Shown here: piece by piece, positions 8,422-16,910 of the stretch
Layout: each line of letters begins with the position of its first letter
Position numbering within the stretch: position 1 is the stretch's first letter
Source: Micromonospora kangleipakensis
GTDB taxonomy: Bacteria > Actinomycetota > Actinomycetes > Mycobacteriales > Micromonosporaceae
Direction of reading: 5' to 3'
DNA: 64,000 bases
Assembly (NCBI RefSeq): GCF_004217615.1
Contig: NZ_SHLD01000001.1
Coordinates: 930,001-994,000 of the forward strand
Notes under the pieces: model-generated
What the model was told of the DNA's origin: nothing
Database searches by the model: none
The model's input: only the letters and a program-made list of their open reading frames with translations
Translations under genes and position numbers: made by a program

Positions 8422-10278
8422 ATGACCCACTACAAGAGCAACCTTCGGGACCTCGAGTTCAACCTGTTCGAGGTCTTCGGGGCGGACCGGACGTTCGGCC
8501 AGGCGCCGTACACGGACCTGGACGTCGACACCGCCCGCAGCTTCCTCTCCGAGGTCGACCGCCTGGCCCGCGAGGACCTGGCCGCCAGCTACACGGACAG
8601 CGACCGCAACCCGCCGGTCTTCGACCCGGCGACGCACACCGCGCCGCTGCCGGAGTCGTTCAAGAAGTCCTTCCAGTCGTTCATGGACTCCGAGTTCTGG
8701 CGGCTGGACCTCCCCGAGGCGCTCGGCGGCACCAACGCCCCGCGCGCCCTCTGGTGGTCGCTCGCCGAGATGGTGCTCGGCGCCAACGCCCCGATCTGGA
8801 TGTACGCCTCCGGCCCGTCCTTCGCGCACGTGCTGCACGTCGAGGGCACCGAGCAGCAGAAGAAGTGGGCCCGGCTCTTCATCGACAAGCAGTGGGGCTC
8901 CACCATGGTGCTCACCGAGCCGGACGCCGGCTCGGACGTCGGCGCCGGTCGGACCCGGGCGGTCCAGCAGCCGGACGGCTCGTGGCACATCGAGGGCGTC
9001 AAGCGCTTCATCACCTCGGGTGAGCACGACCTGAGCGACAACATCGTCCACTACGTGCTGGCCCGTCCGGTCGGCGCCGAGGGCGTCGGCGGCCCGGGCA
9101 CCAAGGGCCTCTCCCTCTTCGTGGTGCCGAAGTACCACTTCGACGAGGAGACCGGCGAGCTGGGCGAGCGCAACGGCGTCTTCGCCACCAACGTCGAGCA
9201 CAAGATGGGCCTGAAGGTCTCCAACACCTGCGAGGTGACCTTCGGCGAGCACGGCGTACCGGCCAAGGGCTGGCTGCTCGGCGAGAAGCACGACGGCATC
9301 CGGCAGATGTTCATGATCATCGAGTACGCCCGGATGATGGTCGGCACCAAGGCGATCGCCACCCTCTCCACCGGCTACCTGAACGCCCTGGAGTACGCCA
9401 AGAACCGGGTGCAGGGCGCCGACCTGATCCAGCAGTCCGACAAGACCGCTCCCCGGGTGACCATCACCCACCACCCCGACGTGCGCCGCTCGCTGCTGCT
9501 GCAGAAGTCGTACGCCGAGGGCCTGCGGGCGCTGGTCTGCTACACCGCGTCCTGGCAGGACAAGGTCGCCATCGCCGAGGCGGCCGGCGACGAGAAGGCC
9601 ACCAAGCTGGCGAAGCGGGTCAACGACCTGCTCCTCCCGCTGGTCAAGGGCGTCGGCTCGGAGCGGGCGTACGAACTGCTCGGCCACGAGTCGCTGCAGA
9701 CCTTCGGCGGCTCGGGCTTCCTGCAGGACTACCCGCTGGAGCAGTACGTCCGGGACGCCAAGATCGACACCCTGTACGAGGGCACCACGGCGATCCAGAG
9801 CCTCGACCTGATCTTCCGGAAGATCGTCCGGGACAACGGCAAGGCCCTGATGGCGGTCGCCGGCGAGATCCAGGAGTTCATCGCCTCCGAGGCCGGCAAC
9901 GGCCAGCTCAAGGAGGAGCGACAGGCGCTCGGCAAGGCGCTCGCCGAGATCCAGAACATCCTCGGCGTGATGACCGGCTGGCTGGGCGAGGCGCAGGCCG
10001 GCGACGCGCGCAGCCTCTACAAGGTCGGCCTGAGCAGCCGCCGCTTCCTGCTGGCGATCGGCGACCTGGTGGTCGGCTGGCTGCTGCAGAAGCAGGCGGA
10101 CGTGGCGCTGAAGGCCCTGGCCGGCGAGGCCTCCGCCGCCGACAAGGCGTTCTACACCGGCAAGGTGGCCGCCGCCCGGTTCTTCGCCCGCGAGGTGCTG
10201 CCCCGCATCGGCGCCGACCGGCGGATCATCGAGGGCGCCGACCTGGAGATCATGGACCTCCCGGAGGAGGCCTTCTGA
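8422..10278 (+). CDS. fadE5: FadE5-like acyl-CoA dehydrogenase
   Basis: 618 aa, starting at ATG 8422. The N-terminus [18 protein letters not shown] closely resembles mycobacterial FadE5, and the size fits that subfamily (about 610 aa) rather than the ~380-aa classical enzymes. The extra C-terminal helical domain is present. Landmarks: [18 protein letters not shown] (flavin/substrate-binding block), [37 protein letters not shown], and [10 protein letters not shown] with a Glu at ~453 that is the likely catalytic base. It oxidises acyl-CoAs to trans-2-enoyl-CoAs with FAD. It is monocistronic, with a strong hairpin after its stop and paired operator-like sites before it. Confidence 0.93.
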   Translation: MTHYKSNLRDLEFNLFEVFGADRTFGQAPYTDLDVDTARSFLSEVDRLAREDLAASYTDSDRNPPVFDPATHTAPLPESFKKSFQSFMDSEFWRLDLPEALGGTNAPRALWWSLAEMVLGANAPIWMYASGPSFAHVLHVEGTEQQKKWARLFIDKQWGSTMVLTEPDAGSDVGAGRTRAVQQPDGSWHIEGVKRFITSGEHDLSDNIVHYVLARPVGAEGVGGPGTKGLSLFVVPKYHFDEETGELGERNGVFATNVEHKMGLKVSNTCEVTFGEHGVPAKGWLLGEKHDGIRQMFMIIEYARMMVGTKAIATLSTGYLNALEYAKNRVQGADLIQQSDKTAPRVTITHHPDVRRSLLLQKSYAEGLRALVCYTASWQDKVAIAEAAGDEKATKLAKRVNDLLLPLVKGVGSERAYELLGHESLQTFGGSGFLQDYPLEQYVRDAKIDTLYEGTTAIQSLDLIFRKIVRDNGKALMAVAGEIQEFIASEAGNGQLKEERQALGKALAEIQNILGVMTGWLGEAQAGDARSLYKVGLSSRRFLLAIGDLVVGWLLQKQADVALKALAGEASAADKAFYTGKVAAARFFAREVLPRIGADRRIIEGADLEIMDLPEEAF

Positions 10279-10306
10279 TCCCTGACGGGACCCGGCAGTG
10301 ACGACC

Positions 10307-10338
10307 GGCGGCCGGCGAGCATGTGCTCGCCGGCCGCC
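10307..10338 (+). terminator. Terminator-like hairpin after the acyl-CoA dehydrogenase gene
   Basis: Perfect 15-bp arms (10307-10321 and 10324-10338, GGCGGCCGGCGAGCA and its complement) with a 2-nt loop, 28 nt after the stop. No T-tract follows, as is usual for high-G+C actinobacterial hairpins. Confidence 0.65.
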
Positions 10339-10545
10339 GCCGTCTTCCCGTCCGGCACAAGGTTGCGGCATATCGCGGTCTCCGTCCCGTTCCGACCCTG
10401 CGCCCTGCCGTGGAGCGGGCCCGGTCACCGGGCGCGGACCGGGATTGGCGTGGCCCGGCCGGGTAGCGCGGTCAAGGGGCGGGTAACCGTCGCGAACGAC
10501 GTCAGGGCACGCCCAAGGGCCACCGCACGGGGGAGTGCAGCGCAC

Positions 10546-10815
10546 ATGGGCATTGGTAGCGGCATCTTTCTCATCGCGCTCGGCGCGATCATGACCTTCG
10601 CCATCCGGGCCAACGTCTGGTGGATCGACCTGCGCGCCGTCGGCTGGGTGTTCATTCTGGCCGGGCTGGCCGTCCTGCTCACCACGCTCTGGTTCTGGCA
10701 GGACCGGCGCAAGCGGGCCCGTACGCTCATCGTGGAGGAGAACCGCCTCTCCCACCCGACTGCGATGATGCCGCCGCCGCCCGACCCGCCGCCGCCGACG
10801 GCCCCGCCGTCCTGA
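10546..10815 (+). CDS. DUF6458-like two-helix membrane peptide
   Basis: 89 aa from ATG 10546, with GGGGGAG upstream. Two hydrophobic helices (GIGSGIFLIALGAIMTFAI and AVGWVFILAGLAVLLTTLWFW) are followed by a basic stop-transfer (QDRRKRAR) and a Pro-rich tail. A paralogue with the same first residues lies at 11509, on the other side of the antisense sixA-like gene. The function is not known. Confidence 0.8.
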   Translation: MGIGSGIFLIALGAIMTFAIRANVWWIDLRAVGWVFILAGLAVLLTTLWFWQDRRKRARTLIVEENRLSHPTAMMPPPPDPPPPTAPPS

Positions 10816-10856
10816 TCCGACCCGGCAGGGCCCGTGGCCGAGCCCCTGCCCGCACC

Positions 10857-11393
10857 TCAGCCGCGTGCGGTGTGCCGGGCGGTGATGGGCGCGCCGCCCG
10901 GGATGAGTCCCGCCCAGCGGGTGGTCGGACGGTGCACCACCAGGTCGGTGGTGCGCAGCCCGTCCGGATCCGCCCGCTGCGGGTCGAGCAGCGCCGAGAG
11001 CAGCGAGACGCCCGGGTTGTGGGCGATCAGCAGCACCGTGCCCGCGCTCGGCTCCACCGCCCGGACCAGCGCCAGCAGCTCGTCCGGCTGCGCCTCGTAC
11101 GCCCCTGCCTCGTACCGCACCACCGGTGTCGACCCCGCCGGTCCGCCCTCCGGCGGGGATCCCGTCATGCCCATGGCCACCCCGTGCCAGGTCTGCCGGG
11201 TCCGCCGGGTGGTGGAGCAGACCACCACGTCGGGGAGCAGCGCGTGCCGGGCCAGCCAGGCGCCGGCCGCGGCCGCGTCGGCGTGGCCCCGGGCCGTCAG
11301 CGGCCGTTCCGCGTCCGGGGCGTCCTGGGACTGCTCGGCCTTGGCGTGCCGGAGCAGCACCAGCGTCCGCTCCTGGTTCCTGCCGTCCGTCAT
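10857..11393 (-). CDS. SixA-type histidine phosphatase
   Basis: 178 aa from ATG 11393. The phosphoglycerate-mutase superfamily signature appears as TLVLLRHAKAEQ (the catalytic RH motif), followed by ERPLTARGHADAAAAGAWL, PDVVVCSTTRRTRQTW and VLLIAHNPGVSLL, where the second catalytic His sits in AHNPG. The RHAK form is typical of SixA phosphohistidine phosphatases. It probably removes phosphate from phospho-His or small phosphoesters in the cytosol. It is read against its two DUF6458-like neighbours. Confidence 0.88.
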   Translation of the reverse strand: MTDGRNQERTLVLLRHAKAEQSQDAPDAERPLTARGHADAAAAGAWLARHALLPDVVVCSTTRRTRQTWHGVAMGMTGSPPEGGPAGSTPVVRYEAGAYEAQPDELLALVRAVEPSAGTVLLIAHNPGVSLLSALLDPQRADPDGLRTTDLVVHRPTTRWAGLIPGGAPITARHTARG

Positions 11394-11508
11394 GGGCACA
11401 GCTTGCCTGATTGGCGATCTGAGCGCCTGGGTAAGTCGATGGATGCCGCTACCTCATCCTGGCCGCGGCGGGTAGGAAACGCCAGCAGAACGCCAAGGAG
11501 GCGACGTC

Positions 11509-11796
11509 ATGGGCATCGGTGCCAGCATCTTCCTGATCGCGCTGGGCGCGATCTTCGCGTTCGCCATCGACGCCAACCTGGGATGGCTCGACCTGAACGT
11601 CGTCGGCTGGGTGCTGATGCTCGCCGGCGTCGCGGGCCTCATCACCACGCTCTATTTCTGGAACACCCGCCGCCGTACCGTGGTCGCCGCGCCGGTGCGC
11701 CAGCGGGTCGTGGCCGAGCCGGTGGTGCCGGTGCAGGACGACCGGGTCGTGCGCGAGGAGTACCGCGAGGTGCGCCGCCCGGGCTACCCGGCCTGA
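11509..11796 (+). CDS. DUF6458-like two-helix membrane peptide (paralogue)
   Basis: 95 aa from ATG 11509 after AGGAGG. The architecture matches the gene at 10546: MGIGASIFLIALGAIFAFAI, a second helix VVGWVLMLAGVAGLITTLYFW, then a basic anchor and a charged Arg/Glu/Val tail (REEYREVRRPGY) instead of the Pro tail. The soluble tail is probably cytoplasmic by the positive-inside rule. A perfect terminator hairpin follows. Function unknown; the two copies flank a SixA phosphatase gene. Confidence 0.82.
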   Translation: MGIGASIFLIALGAIFAFAIDANLGWLDLNVVGWVLMLAGVAGLITTLYFWNTRRRTVVAAPVRQRVVAEPVVPVQDDRVVREEYREVRRPGYPA

Positions 11797-11812
11797 GCCG
11801 TACCGCAGAGTT

Positions 11813-11846
11813 TTCGAGGGCCCCGCAACGGCGCGGGGCCCTCGAA
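11813..11846. terminator. Bidirectional terminator hairpin
   Basis: Perfect 14-bp arms TTCGAGGGCCCCGC (11813-11826) and its complement (11833-11846) with a 6-nt loop, between the convergent DUF6458-like and hemolysin-III genes. It can serve both strands. Confidence 0.75.
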
Positions 11847-11857
11847 CCGTCTCCGGG

Positions 11858-12535
11858 TCAGGAGAAGAGCGCGAAGTAGATCGCGATGTGGTGGCAGATC
11901 GCCGCGACCAGGGTGCAGGCATGGAAGAACTCGTGGTGCCCGAAGACCGTGGGCCACGGGTTCGGCCGGCGCAGCGCGTAGAAGACCGCGCCGACGCTGT
12001 AGATCGCGCCGCCGACGATCAGCAGCACCAGGGCGGTCACGCCGCCGGAGTGCAGGATCTCCGGCAGCATCGTCACGGCCACCCAGCCGAGCGCCAGGTA
12101 GAGCGGTGCCGAGACCCAGCGCGGGGCGTGCGGCCAGATCAGCTTCACCGCCACCCCGGCCAGCGCCCCGCCCCAGACCAGGCCGAGCATGATGCTGGCG
12201 TGCCGGGTGTCCAGCAGCAGGGCACAGAACGGTGTGTACGTGCCGGCGATGAACAAGAAGATCATCGAGTGGTCCAGCCGGCGCATGATCTGGTAGCCGC
12301 GCTCGGACCAGACCCGCCGGTGGTAGAGGGCGCTGGTGCCGAAGAGGCCGCAGACGGTCAGGCTGTAGACGAGGCAGCTGACCAGCGGCGCCCAGCCGGG
12401 CCGGGCGGCCGCGATCGAGCAGAGCACGATGCCGCAGACGAGCGCGACGAAGAACGCGTAGGTGTGCAGCCAGCCGCGCATCCGGGGTTTACCGATGTCG
12501 ACCGGCTTGAGCCGAAGCGGTGCGGAGGTGGTCAC
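11858..12535 (-). CDS. Hemolysin III / TrhA (PAQR-like) membrane protein
   Basis: 225 aa from GTG 12535; a TTG two codons earlier is possible. It has seven hydrophobic helices, with family landmarks RGWLHTYAFFVALVCG, FGTSALYHRRVWSERG (the conserved SALYHR with metal-binding His), LDHSMIFLFIAGTYTPF and the terminal GHHEFFHACTLVAAICHHIAIYFALF with further His ligands. This is the bacterial PAQR/HlyIII (TrhA, YqfA) family, tied to membrane energetics and lipid homeostasis rather than true haemolysis. It is monocistronic between terminators. Confidence 0.9.
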   Translation of the reverse strand: MTTSAPLRLKPVDIGKPRMRGWLHTYAFFVALVCGIVLCSIAAARPGWAPLVSCLVYSLTVCGLFGTSALYHRRVWSERGYQIMRRLDHSMIFLFIAGTYTPFCALLLDTRHASIMLGLVWGGALAGVAVKLIWPHAPRWVSAPLYLALGWVAVTMLPEILHSGGVTALVLLIVGGAIYSVGAVFYALRRPNPWPTVFGHHEFFHACTLVAAICHHIAIYFALFS

Positions 12536-12641
12536 GCCCAATAGGCTACGGCACCGTAGGTTACTTGCAAGTAGTGTGTACGGTCACGGACCGTCCGGCC
12601 GGAGGACCCTGGCGAGTCCGTCCATCCGCGAGTATGGCGGA

Positions 12642-13265
12642 ATGCGGATCCGACCCGTCGGCGCGCACGCCCTCCTGCTCGACTGCGACGACCCCGACCA
12701 GGTCCAGGCGTGGCGGGCCGAGCTGTGGCGCCGCCGCGAGACCGGTGAGCTGACCGCCACGGAGATCGTCCCGGCCGCGGCCACCGTGCTGCTGGACGGC
12801 GTACCGGACCCCGCGGGGGCCGCCGCTCGGATCGCCGGCTGGACCCCGCGGCCGGTCACCACCACGGCCGCCGTCGACCCGGTCGAGGTCCCCACGGTGT
12901 ACGACGGGGAGGACCTGCCCGTCGTCGCCGGCCACTGGGCGATGACAGTGCCGGAGGTGGTCGACCGGCTGCGGCGCACCGAGTTCCGGGTGGCCTTCTG
13001 CGGCTTCGCGCCCGGCTTCGCGTACCTGACCGGGCTCCCCGCCGAGCTGGCCGTCCCCCGGCTGGCCACGCCACGGCCCCGGGTGCCGGCCGGCGCGGTG
13101 GCGCTCGCCGGGCCGTACGCCGGGATCTATCCGACCGCCTCGCCCGGCGGCTGGCTGCTGGTCGGCCGCACCGATCTCGTCCTCTTCGACGTGCACGCCG
13201 ACCCGCCGGCCCGGCTCACCCCCGGCACCCCCGTACGGCTGGTGTCCCGTGAGCGCGAGGAGTGA
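12642..13265 (+). CDS. pxpB: 5-oxoprolinase subunit B
   Basis: 207 aa from ATG 12642 (GGCGGA just before it). It has the KipI/PxpB family pattern: MRIRPVGAHALLLDC, an ATVLLDGV strand, IPTVYDGEDL-like VPTVYDGEDLPVVA, then EVVDRLRRTEFRVAFCGFAPGFAYLTGL, PRLATPRPRVPAGAVALAGPYAGIYPTASPGGWLLVGRT. PxpB with PxpC and PxpA forms the ATP-dependent prokaryotic 5-oxoprolinase that opens 5-oxoproline to glutamate. It is the first gene of a pxpB-pxpC-pxpA operon. Its last residues (REREE) are encoded inside a repeated intercistronic element found twice more in the window. Confidence 0.92.
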   Translation: MRIRPVGAHALLLDCDDPDQVQAWRAELWRRRETGELTATEIVPAAATVLLDGVPDPAGAAARIAGWTPRPVTTTAAVDPVEVPTVYDGEDLPVVAGHWAMTVPEVVDRLRRTEFRVAFCGFAPGFAYLTGLPAELAVPRLATPRPRVPAGAVALAGPYAGIYPTASPGGWLLVGRTDLVLFDVHADPPARLTPGTPVRLVSREREE

Positions 13266-13295
13266 GCCGGTCTTGCGAGCCCCGCAGTCGCGAAC
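13250..13295 (+). repeat. Intercistronic repeat element, copy A (pxpB/pxpC)
   Basis: A 46-nt element running from the last codons of pxpB into the pxpC leader. It matches copy B at 48570-48615 at 43 of 46 positions and shares its 3' core, GCGAGCCCCGC then RGTCGCGAAC, with copy C at 31351-31442. It has no obvious long hairpin; GCGA/TCGC can pair across the core. Confidence 0.75.
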
Positions 13296-13299
13296 CGGC

Positions 13300-14190
13300 G
13301 TGCTCAGCGTGATCGAGGTGCTCCGGGCCGGCGCGCTCACCACCGTCCAGGACCAGGGCCGACCCGGCTACGCCCACCTCGGCGTGCCCCGCTCCGGCGC
13401 GCTCGACCCGGCTGCGCTGCGGCTGGCCAACCGGCTCGTCGGCAACCCGGAGGGCGCCGCCGGGCTGGAGATCACGCTGACCGGCTGCGAACTGCGGTTC
13501 GATCATGCCGCCTGCGTCGCGCTGACCGGGGCGGAGGTCGAGGTCCGGATCCACCGCGAGCCGGCCGGCCACCGCCCGCCCGACGTGAGTCGTCCGGGCG
13601 ACGTCGGCCGGCCCCTCTCGCTGCCGGCCGGGGCGACGCTGCGGATCGGCCCGCCCCGGGCCGGCCTGCGCACCTGGCTGGCCGTCTCCGGTGGCATCGA
13701 CGTGCCGCCGGTGCTGGGCAGCCGCGCCACCGACACGCTCTCCGGACTCGGTCCGCCCCCGGTACGCGACGGCGACCGGCTGCCCCTCGGCGAGCCGGTC
13801 GGGCACCCCGCGCCGGTCGACGTCACCGTCGCCCCGGCCGTACCGGGCGAGCTGCGGCTGAGCCTGCGCCCCGGCCCCCGGCACGACTGGTTCACCCCGG
13901 CCGCCCTGGACCTGCTCTTCGGCACCGCGTACCAGGTCAGCCCGGTGAGCAACCGGGTCGGCGCGCGACTGACCGGCGCCGCCCTGCCCCGCGCGGTGAC
14001 CGGGGAGCTGCCCAGCGAGGGGCTGGTCCTCGGGGCGGTGCAGGTGCCGGCCGACGGGCAGCCGCTGATCTTCCTCGCCGACCATCCGACCACCGGTGGA
14101 TACCCGGTCGTGGGTGTGGTGGACGACGTGACCCCGCTCGCGCAGGCCCGACCAGGGACTACGGTGAGGTTCCATGGACCTCAACGCTGA
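13300..14190 (+). CDS. pxpC: 5-oxoprolinase subunit C (biotin-dependent carboxyltransferase-like)
   Basis: About 296 aa from GTG 13300. An upstream in-frame GTG at 13249 is within the pxpB coding end and the repeat element, so it is less likely. Family landmarks: VLRAGALTTVQDQGRPGYAHLGVPRSGALDPAALRLANRLVGN (the KipA/PxpC signature), RTWLAVSGGIDVPPVLGSRATDT, LRPGPRHDWFT, VSPVSNRVGARLTG, LPSEGLVLGAVQVPADGQPLIFLADHPTTGGYPVVG. It acts with PxpB on 5-oxoproline after PxpA. The stop overlaps the pxpA start by 17 nt, implying translational coupling. Confidence 0.92.
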   Translation: MLSVIEVLRAGALTTVQDQGRPGYAHLGVPRSGALDPAALRLANRLVGNPEGAAGLEITLTGCELRFDHAACVALTGAEVEVRIHREPAGHRPPDVSRPGDVGRPLSLPAGATLRIGPPRAGLRTWLAVSGGIDVPPVLGSRATDTLSGLGPPPVRDGDRLPLGEPVGHPAPVDVTVAPAVPGELRLSLRPGPRHDWFTPAALDLLFGTAYQVSPVSNRVGARLTGAALPRAVTGELPSEGLVLGAVQVPADGQPLIFLADHPTTGGYPVVGVVDDVTPLAQARPGTTVRFHGPQR

Positions 14191-14923
14191 CCTCGGCGAG
14201 GGATTCGGCATCTGGCGGCTCGGCGACGACCACGCGCTGCTGGACCTGGTCACCTCCGCCAACGTCGCCTGCGGCTTCCACGGTGGCGACGCGTCCACCA
14301 TGCGCCGGGTCTGCGCCGCCGCCGCCGAGCGCGGGGTCGCCGTCGGCGCCCAGGTCGGCTACCGGGATCTCGCCGGCTTCGGCCGCCGGCACATTGCGTA
14401 CGACTTCGCCGAACTCCGCGACGAGGTCACCTACCAGCTCGGCGCCCTGGAGGCGTTCTGCCGGCTGTTCCACACCCGGGTCCGCTACCTCAAGCCGCAC
14501 GGCGCGCTCTACCACGCGGCGGCCTGCGACGAGGCCCAGGCCGCCGCCCTGGTCGCCGCGGTCAGCGGGTACGACCACGAGCTGCCCGTGCTCTGCGCGC
14601 CCGGCTCGGTGCTCGCCCAGCTCTCCGTCGGCGCCGGGCTGCGGGTCGTCGCCGAGGGCTTCGCCGACCGGAACTACCTGCCCAACGGCTCACTGGTGCC
14701 CCGGACCGCGGCGAACGCGCTGGTCACCGACCCGGAGGAGGTGGCCGACCGGGCCGTCCGGATGGCGACCGAGCGCACCGTGGTCGCGGTCGACGGCCGG
14801 GTGGTGCCCTGCCAGGTCGAGTCGATCTGCGTGCACGGCGACACCCCCGGCGCGGTGGCCTCCGCCGCCCTGGTCCGGGCCGCGCTGATCGACGCCGGAG
14901 TCATCCTCTCCCCGTTCGCCTGA
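14174..14923 (+). CDS. pxpA: 5-oxoprolinase subunit A (LamB/YcsF family)
   Basis: 249 aa from ATG 14174, inside the 3' end of pxpC. The LamB/YcsF pattern is unmistakable: MDLNADLGEGFGIWRLGDDHALLDLVTSANVACGFHGGDASTMR, GAQVGYRDLAGFGRRH, TRVRYLKPHGALYHAAACDE, and a C-terminal VESICVHGDTPGAVASAALVRAALIDAGV. It is the catalytic component that starts ATP-dependent ring opening of 5-oxoproline, a damage product of glutamine/glutamate. It is the last gene of the operon, followed immediately by a terminator hairpin that includes its stop codon. Confidence 0.94.
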   Translation: MDLNADLGEGFGIWRLGDDHALLDLVTSANVACGFHGGDASTMRRVCAAAAERGVAVGAQVGYRDLAGFGRRHIAYDFAELRDEVTYQLGALEAFCRLFHTRVRYLKPHGALYHAAACDEAQAAALVAAVSGYDHELPVLCAPGSVLAQLSVGAGLRVVAEGFADRNYLPNGSLVPRTAANALVTDPEEVADRAVRMATERTVVAVDGRVVPCQVESICVHGDTPGAVASAALVRAALIDAGVILSPFA

Positions 14924-14954
14924 CCGCCGGGGCCCGTGCGGCGCCCCGGCGGTC
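14922..14954. terminator. Bidirectional hairpin after pxpA
   Basis: Perfect 12-bp arms GACCGCCGGGGC (14922-14933) and its complement (14943-14954) overlap the pxpA stop codon. They lie just before the convergent NHL gene end (14961). Confidence 0.7.
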
Positions 14955-14960
14955 AGGCGC

Positions 14961-16793
14961 TCAGGCGTCCAGGCCGCGCAGGACGAGGGGAAGTCGGGTG
15001 GCGGCGCCGTCCACCACCCGGACCGGGACGCCCCAGTCCTGCCGGGTCAGGTGGCAGGCGGCGTGCTCGACGTCGGCGTCGCAGGTGGCCGCCTGCGCGG
15101 TCACCTGGAGCACCCCGCCGGCCACCTCGCCGTTGACCACCAGCCGGCGGGACAGGTCCGTCGTCGTCCCCGCGCCCTCGATCAGCAGCTCCGGCGGCGA
15201 CGCGGTGACCACCAGCCGGGTCGACGGCCCGTACGTCTCGTCCAGCTTCTGCCCCGGCGCGGGCGTGAAGATCACGTCGAGCGTGACCTCACCGGCCGCC
15301 ACGTCGGTCGGCTTCCGCTCGGCCCGGTGCCGGGGGCCGTCCACGGTGCTGGCGCCCGCCGCGGAGAGCGCGCCCGGGGCCAGCCGGGTCAGCCGGTGCG
15401 CGGCGGACTCCACCACCAGCACCTCGCCCTCGGCGGTGAGCACCAGGTCGCTCGGCTCGGCCAGCCCGTCCGCCACCGTGGCGACCTGGTCGGTCTCCGG
15501 GTCGAAGCGGCGGACCGCGCCGTTGTACGTGTCGGCGATCAGCACCGAGCCGTCCGGCAGCGCGCACACCCCCAGCGGATGCTGGAGCAGCGCCCGGTCG
15601 GCCGGGCCGTCGACGTGGCCGAAGTCGAAGAGGCCCTGCCCCACCGAGGTGCCCATGACGCCGTTCTCGACGTACCGGAGGGCGCTGGTCTCGCTGTCCG
15701 CGATCCAGAGCCGGGCGCCGTCGGCCGAGACGGAGAGGCCGGAGGGCTGCGCCATCCAGACGTCCGGCAGCGGGCCGTCGCGCAGCGCCTCGACCGTGGT
15801 GCCCGCGTACATGCCGGCGGTCCGGCGGATCGGGTCGAACCACCAGAGCTGGTGGATGCCGGCCATGGCGATGACGACCTTGTCGTCGTACCAGGCCACG
15901 TCCCACGGGGAGGAGAGGTCGACGGAGAGCCCGTCGTGCGCGTGGTCGTCGACCGTCGACCGCCACTGCCGGCCGGTGCCGGCGACCGTGACGACCTCGC
16001 CGGTGCCCAGCCGCACCCCGCGCAGCAGGTGGTTGACGGTGTCGGCGACGACCACGTCGTAACCGGCCACCTCGGCGACGTGCGTCGGGAGCAGGCAGAG
16101 CCCCTGCGGCTCCGAGAAGGTGGCCGTCTCCGCCGGGCCGTCCGCGTGGCCCCGGGCACCGGCACCGATCCGGCGGACCAGCTTCTCGCCGTCCGGAGCC
16201 AGCTCCACCAGCGAGTGCCGGGACGAGTCCGAGACCAGCAGGTTGCCGCCGTCGAGCGCCACGGCCTTGCCGGGGAAGCGCAGCGTGGTGTCCGGCTCGG
16301 CCGGCGGGACGTAGGGGCCGTCGCCCCGGTGCAGGGTGCCCTTCGCCTCGTGGGTGGCGATCAGGTCGTCGACCAGCCGGGCCAGCCCCTCGGCGTGCCC
16401 CTCGCCGGCCATCGTGGCCACCACGTAACCCTCGGGGTCGACCACCGACAGCGTCGGCCAGGCCTTCGCCGCGTACTGCTGCCACATGTCCAGCTCGGGG
16501 TCGTCGAGCACCGGGTGGTGCACCCCGTACCGCTCGACGGCGGCGGCCAGCGCCTCCGCGTCCTTCTCGTGCTCGAACTTGGGCGAGTGCACGCCGATGA
16601 CGACCAGCACGTCGCCGTACTTCTCCTCGAGCGGCCGCAGCTCGTCGAGCACGTGCAGGCAGTTGATGCAGCAGAAGGTCCAGAAGTCCAGCAGGACGAT
16701 CTTGCCGCGGAGGTCGGCCAGCTTGAGGTCCCTGCCGCCGGTGTTCAGCCAGCCCCGGCCGCGCAGCTCGGGTGCCCGTACTCGTGCGCTCAT
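14961..16793 (-). CDS. Thioredoxin-like plus NHL-repeat protein (NHLRC2-like)
   Basis: 610 aa from ATG 16793. Residues ~15-150 form a thioredoxin/TlpA-like domain: GRDLKLADLRGKIVLLDFWTFCCINCLHVLDEL contains the redox CxxC (CINC) preceded by an extra Cys, then PWPTL-like KAWPTLSVVDPEGYVV. From ~175 to ~500 come NHL beta-propeller blades (ALDGGNLLVSDSSRHSLVELAPDG, QGLCLLP, DVVVADTVNHLLR, HPLGVCALPDGSVLIADTYNGAVRRFD, DLVLTAEGEVLVVE). A C-terminal ~100-residue beta domain follows. The layout matches animal NHLRC2, which is built the same way. No signal peptide, so cytosolic. Substrate unknown. Confidence 0.87.
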   Translation of the reverse strand: MSARVRAPELRGRGWLNTGGRDLKLADLRGKIVLLDFWTFCCINCLHVLDELRPLEEKYGDVLVVIGVHSPKFEHEKDAEALAAAVERYGVHHPVLDDPELDMWQQYAAKAWPTLSVVDPEGYVVATMAGEGHAEGLARLVDDLIATHEAKGTLHRGDGPYVPPAEPDTTLRFPGKAVALDGGNLLVSDSSRHSLVELAPDGEKLVRRIGAGARGHADGPAETATFSEPQGLCLLPTHVAEVAGYDVVVADTVNHLLRGVRLGTGEVVTVAGTGRQWRSTVDDHAHDGLSVDLSSPWDVAWYDDKVVIAMAGIHQLWWFDPIRRTAGMYAGTTVEALRDGPLPDVWMAQPSGLSVSADGARLWIADSETSALRYVENGVMGTSVGQGLFDFGHVDGPADRALLQHPLGVCALPDGSVLIADTYNGAVRRFDPETDQVATVADGLAEPSDLVLTAEGEVLVVESAAHRLTRLAPGALSAAGASTVDGPRHRAERKPTDVAAGEVTLDVIFTPAPGQKLDETYGPSTRLVVTASPPELLIEGAGTTTDLSRRLVVNGEVAGGVLQVTAQAATCDADVEHAACHLTRQDWGVPVRVVDGAATRLPLVLRGLDA

Positions 16794-16864
16794 GCCTCCA
16801 GTCTGCCGGACCGGACGGCCCGGACCGGCCGGCACCCCGAGCGGGCTCGTTCACACCCGGGGTA

Positions 16865-16902
16865 CGACGGCGGGGCCACGGTTCACCGTGGCCCCGCCGT
16901 CG
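16865..16902 (-). terminator. Terminator hairpin after the LppU-like gene
   Basis: Perfect 17-bp arms (16865-16881 and 16886-16902) with a TTCA loop, just downstream of the minus-strand stop at 16911. It separates this gene from the NHL gene start at 16793. Confidence 0.78.
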
Positions 16903-16910
16903 GAGGGTCG

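Noticed and set aside
8356..10755. ~799-codon minus-strand frame across the FadE5-like gene
   Set aside because: The plus strand has a full acyl-CoA dehydrogenase with recognised motifs; the antisense frame has no domain.
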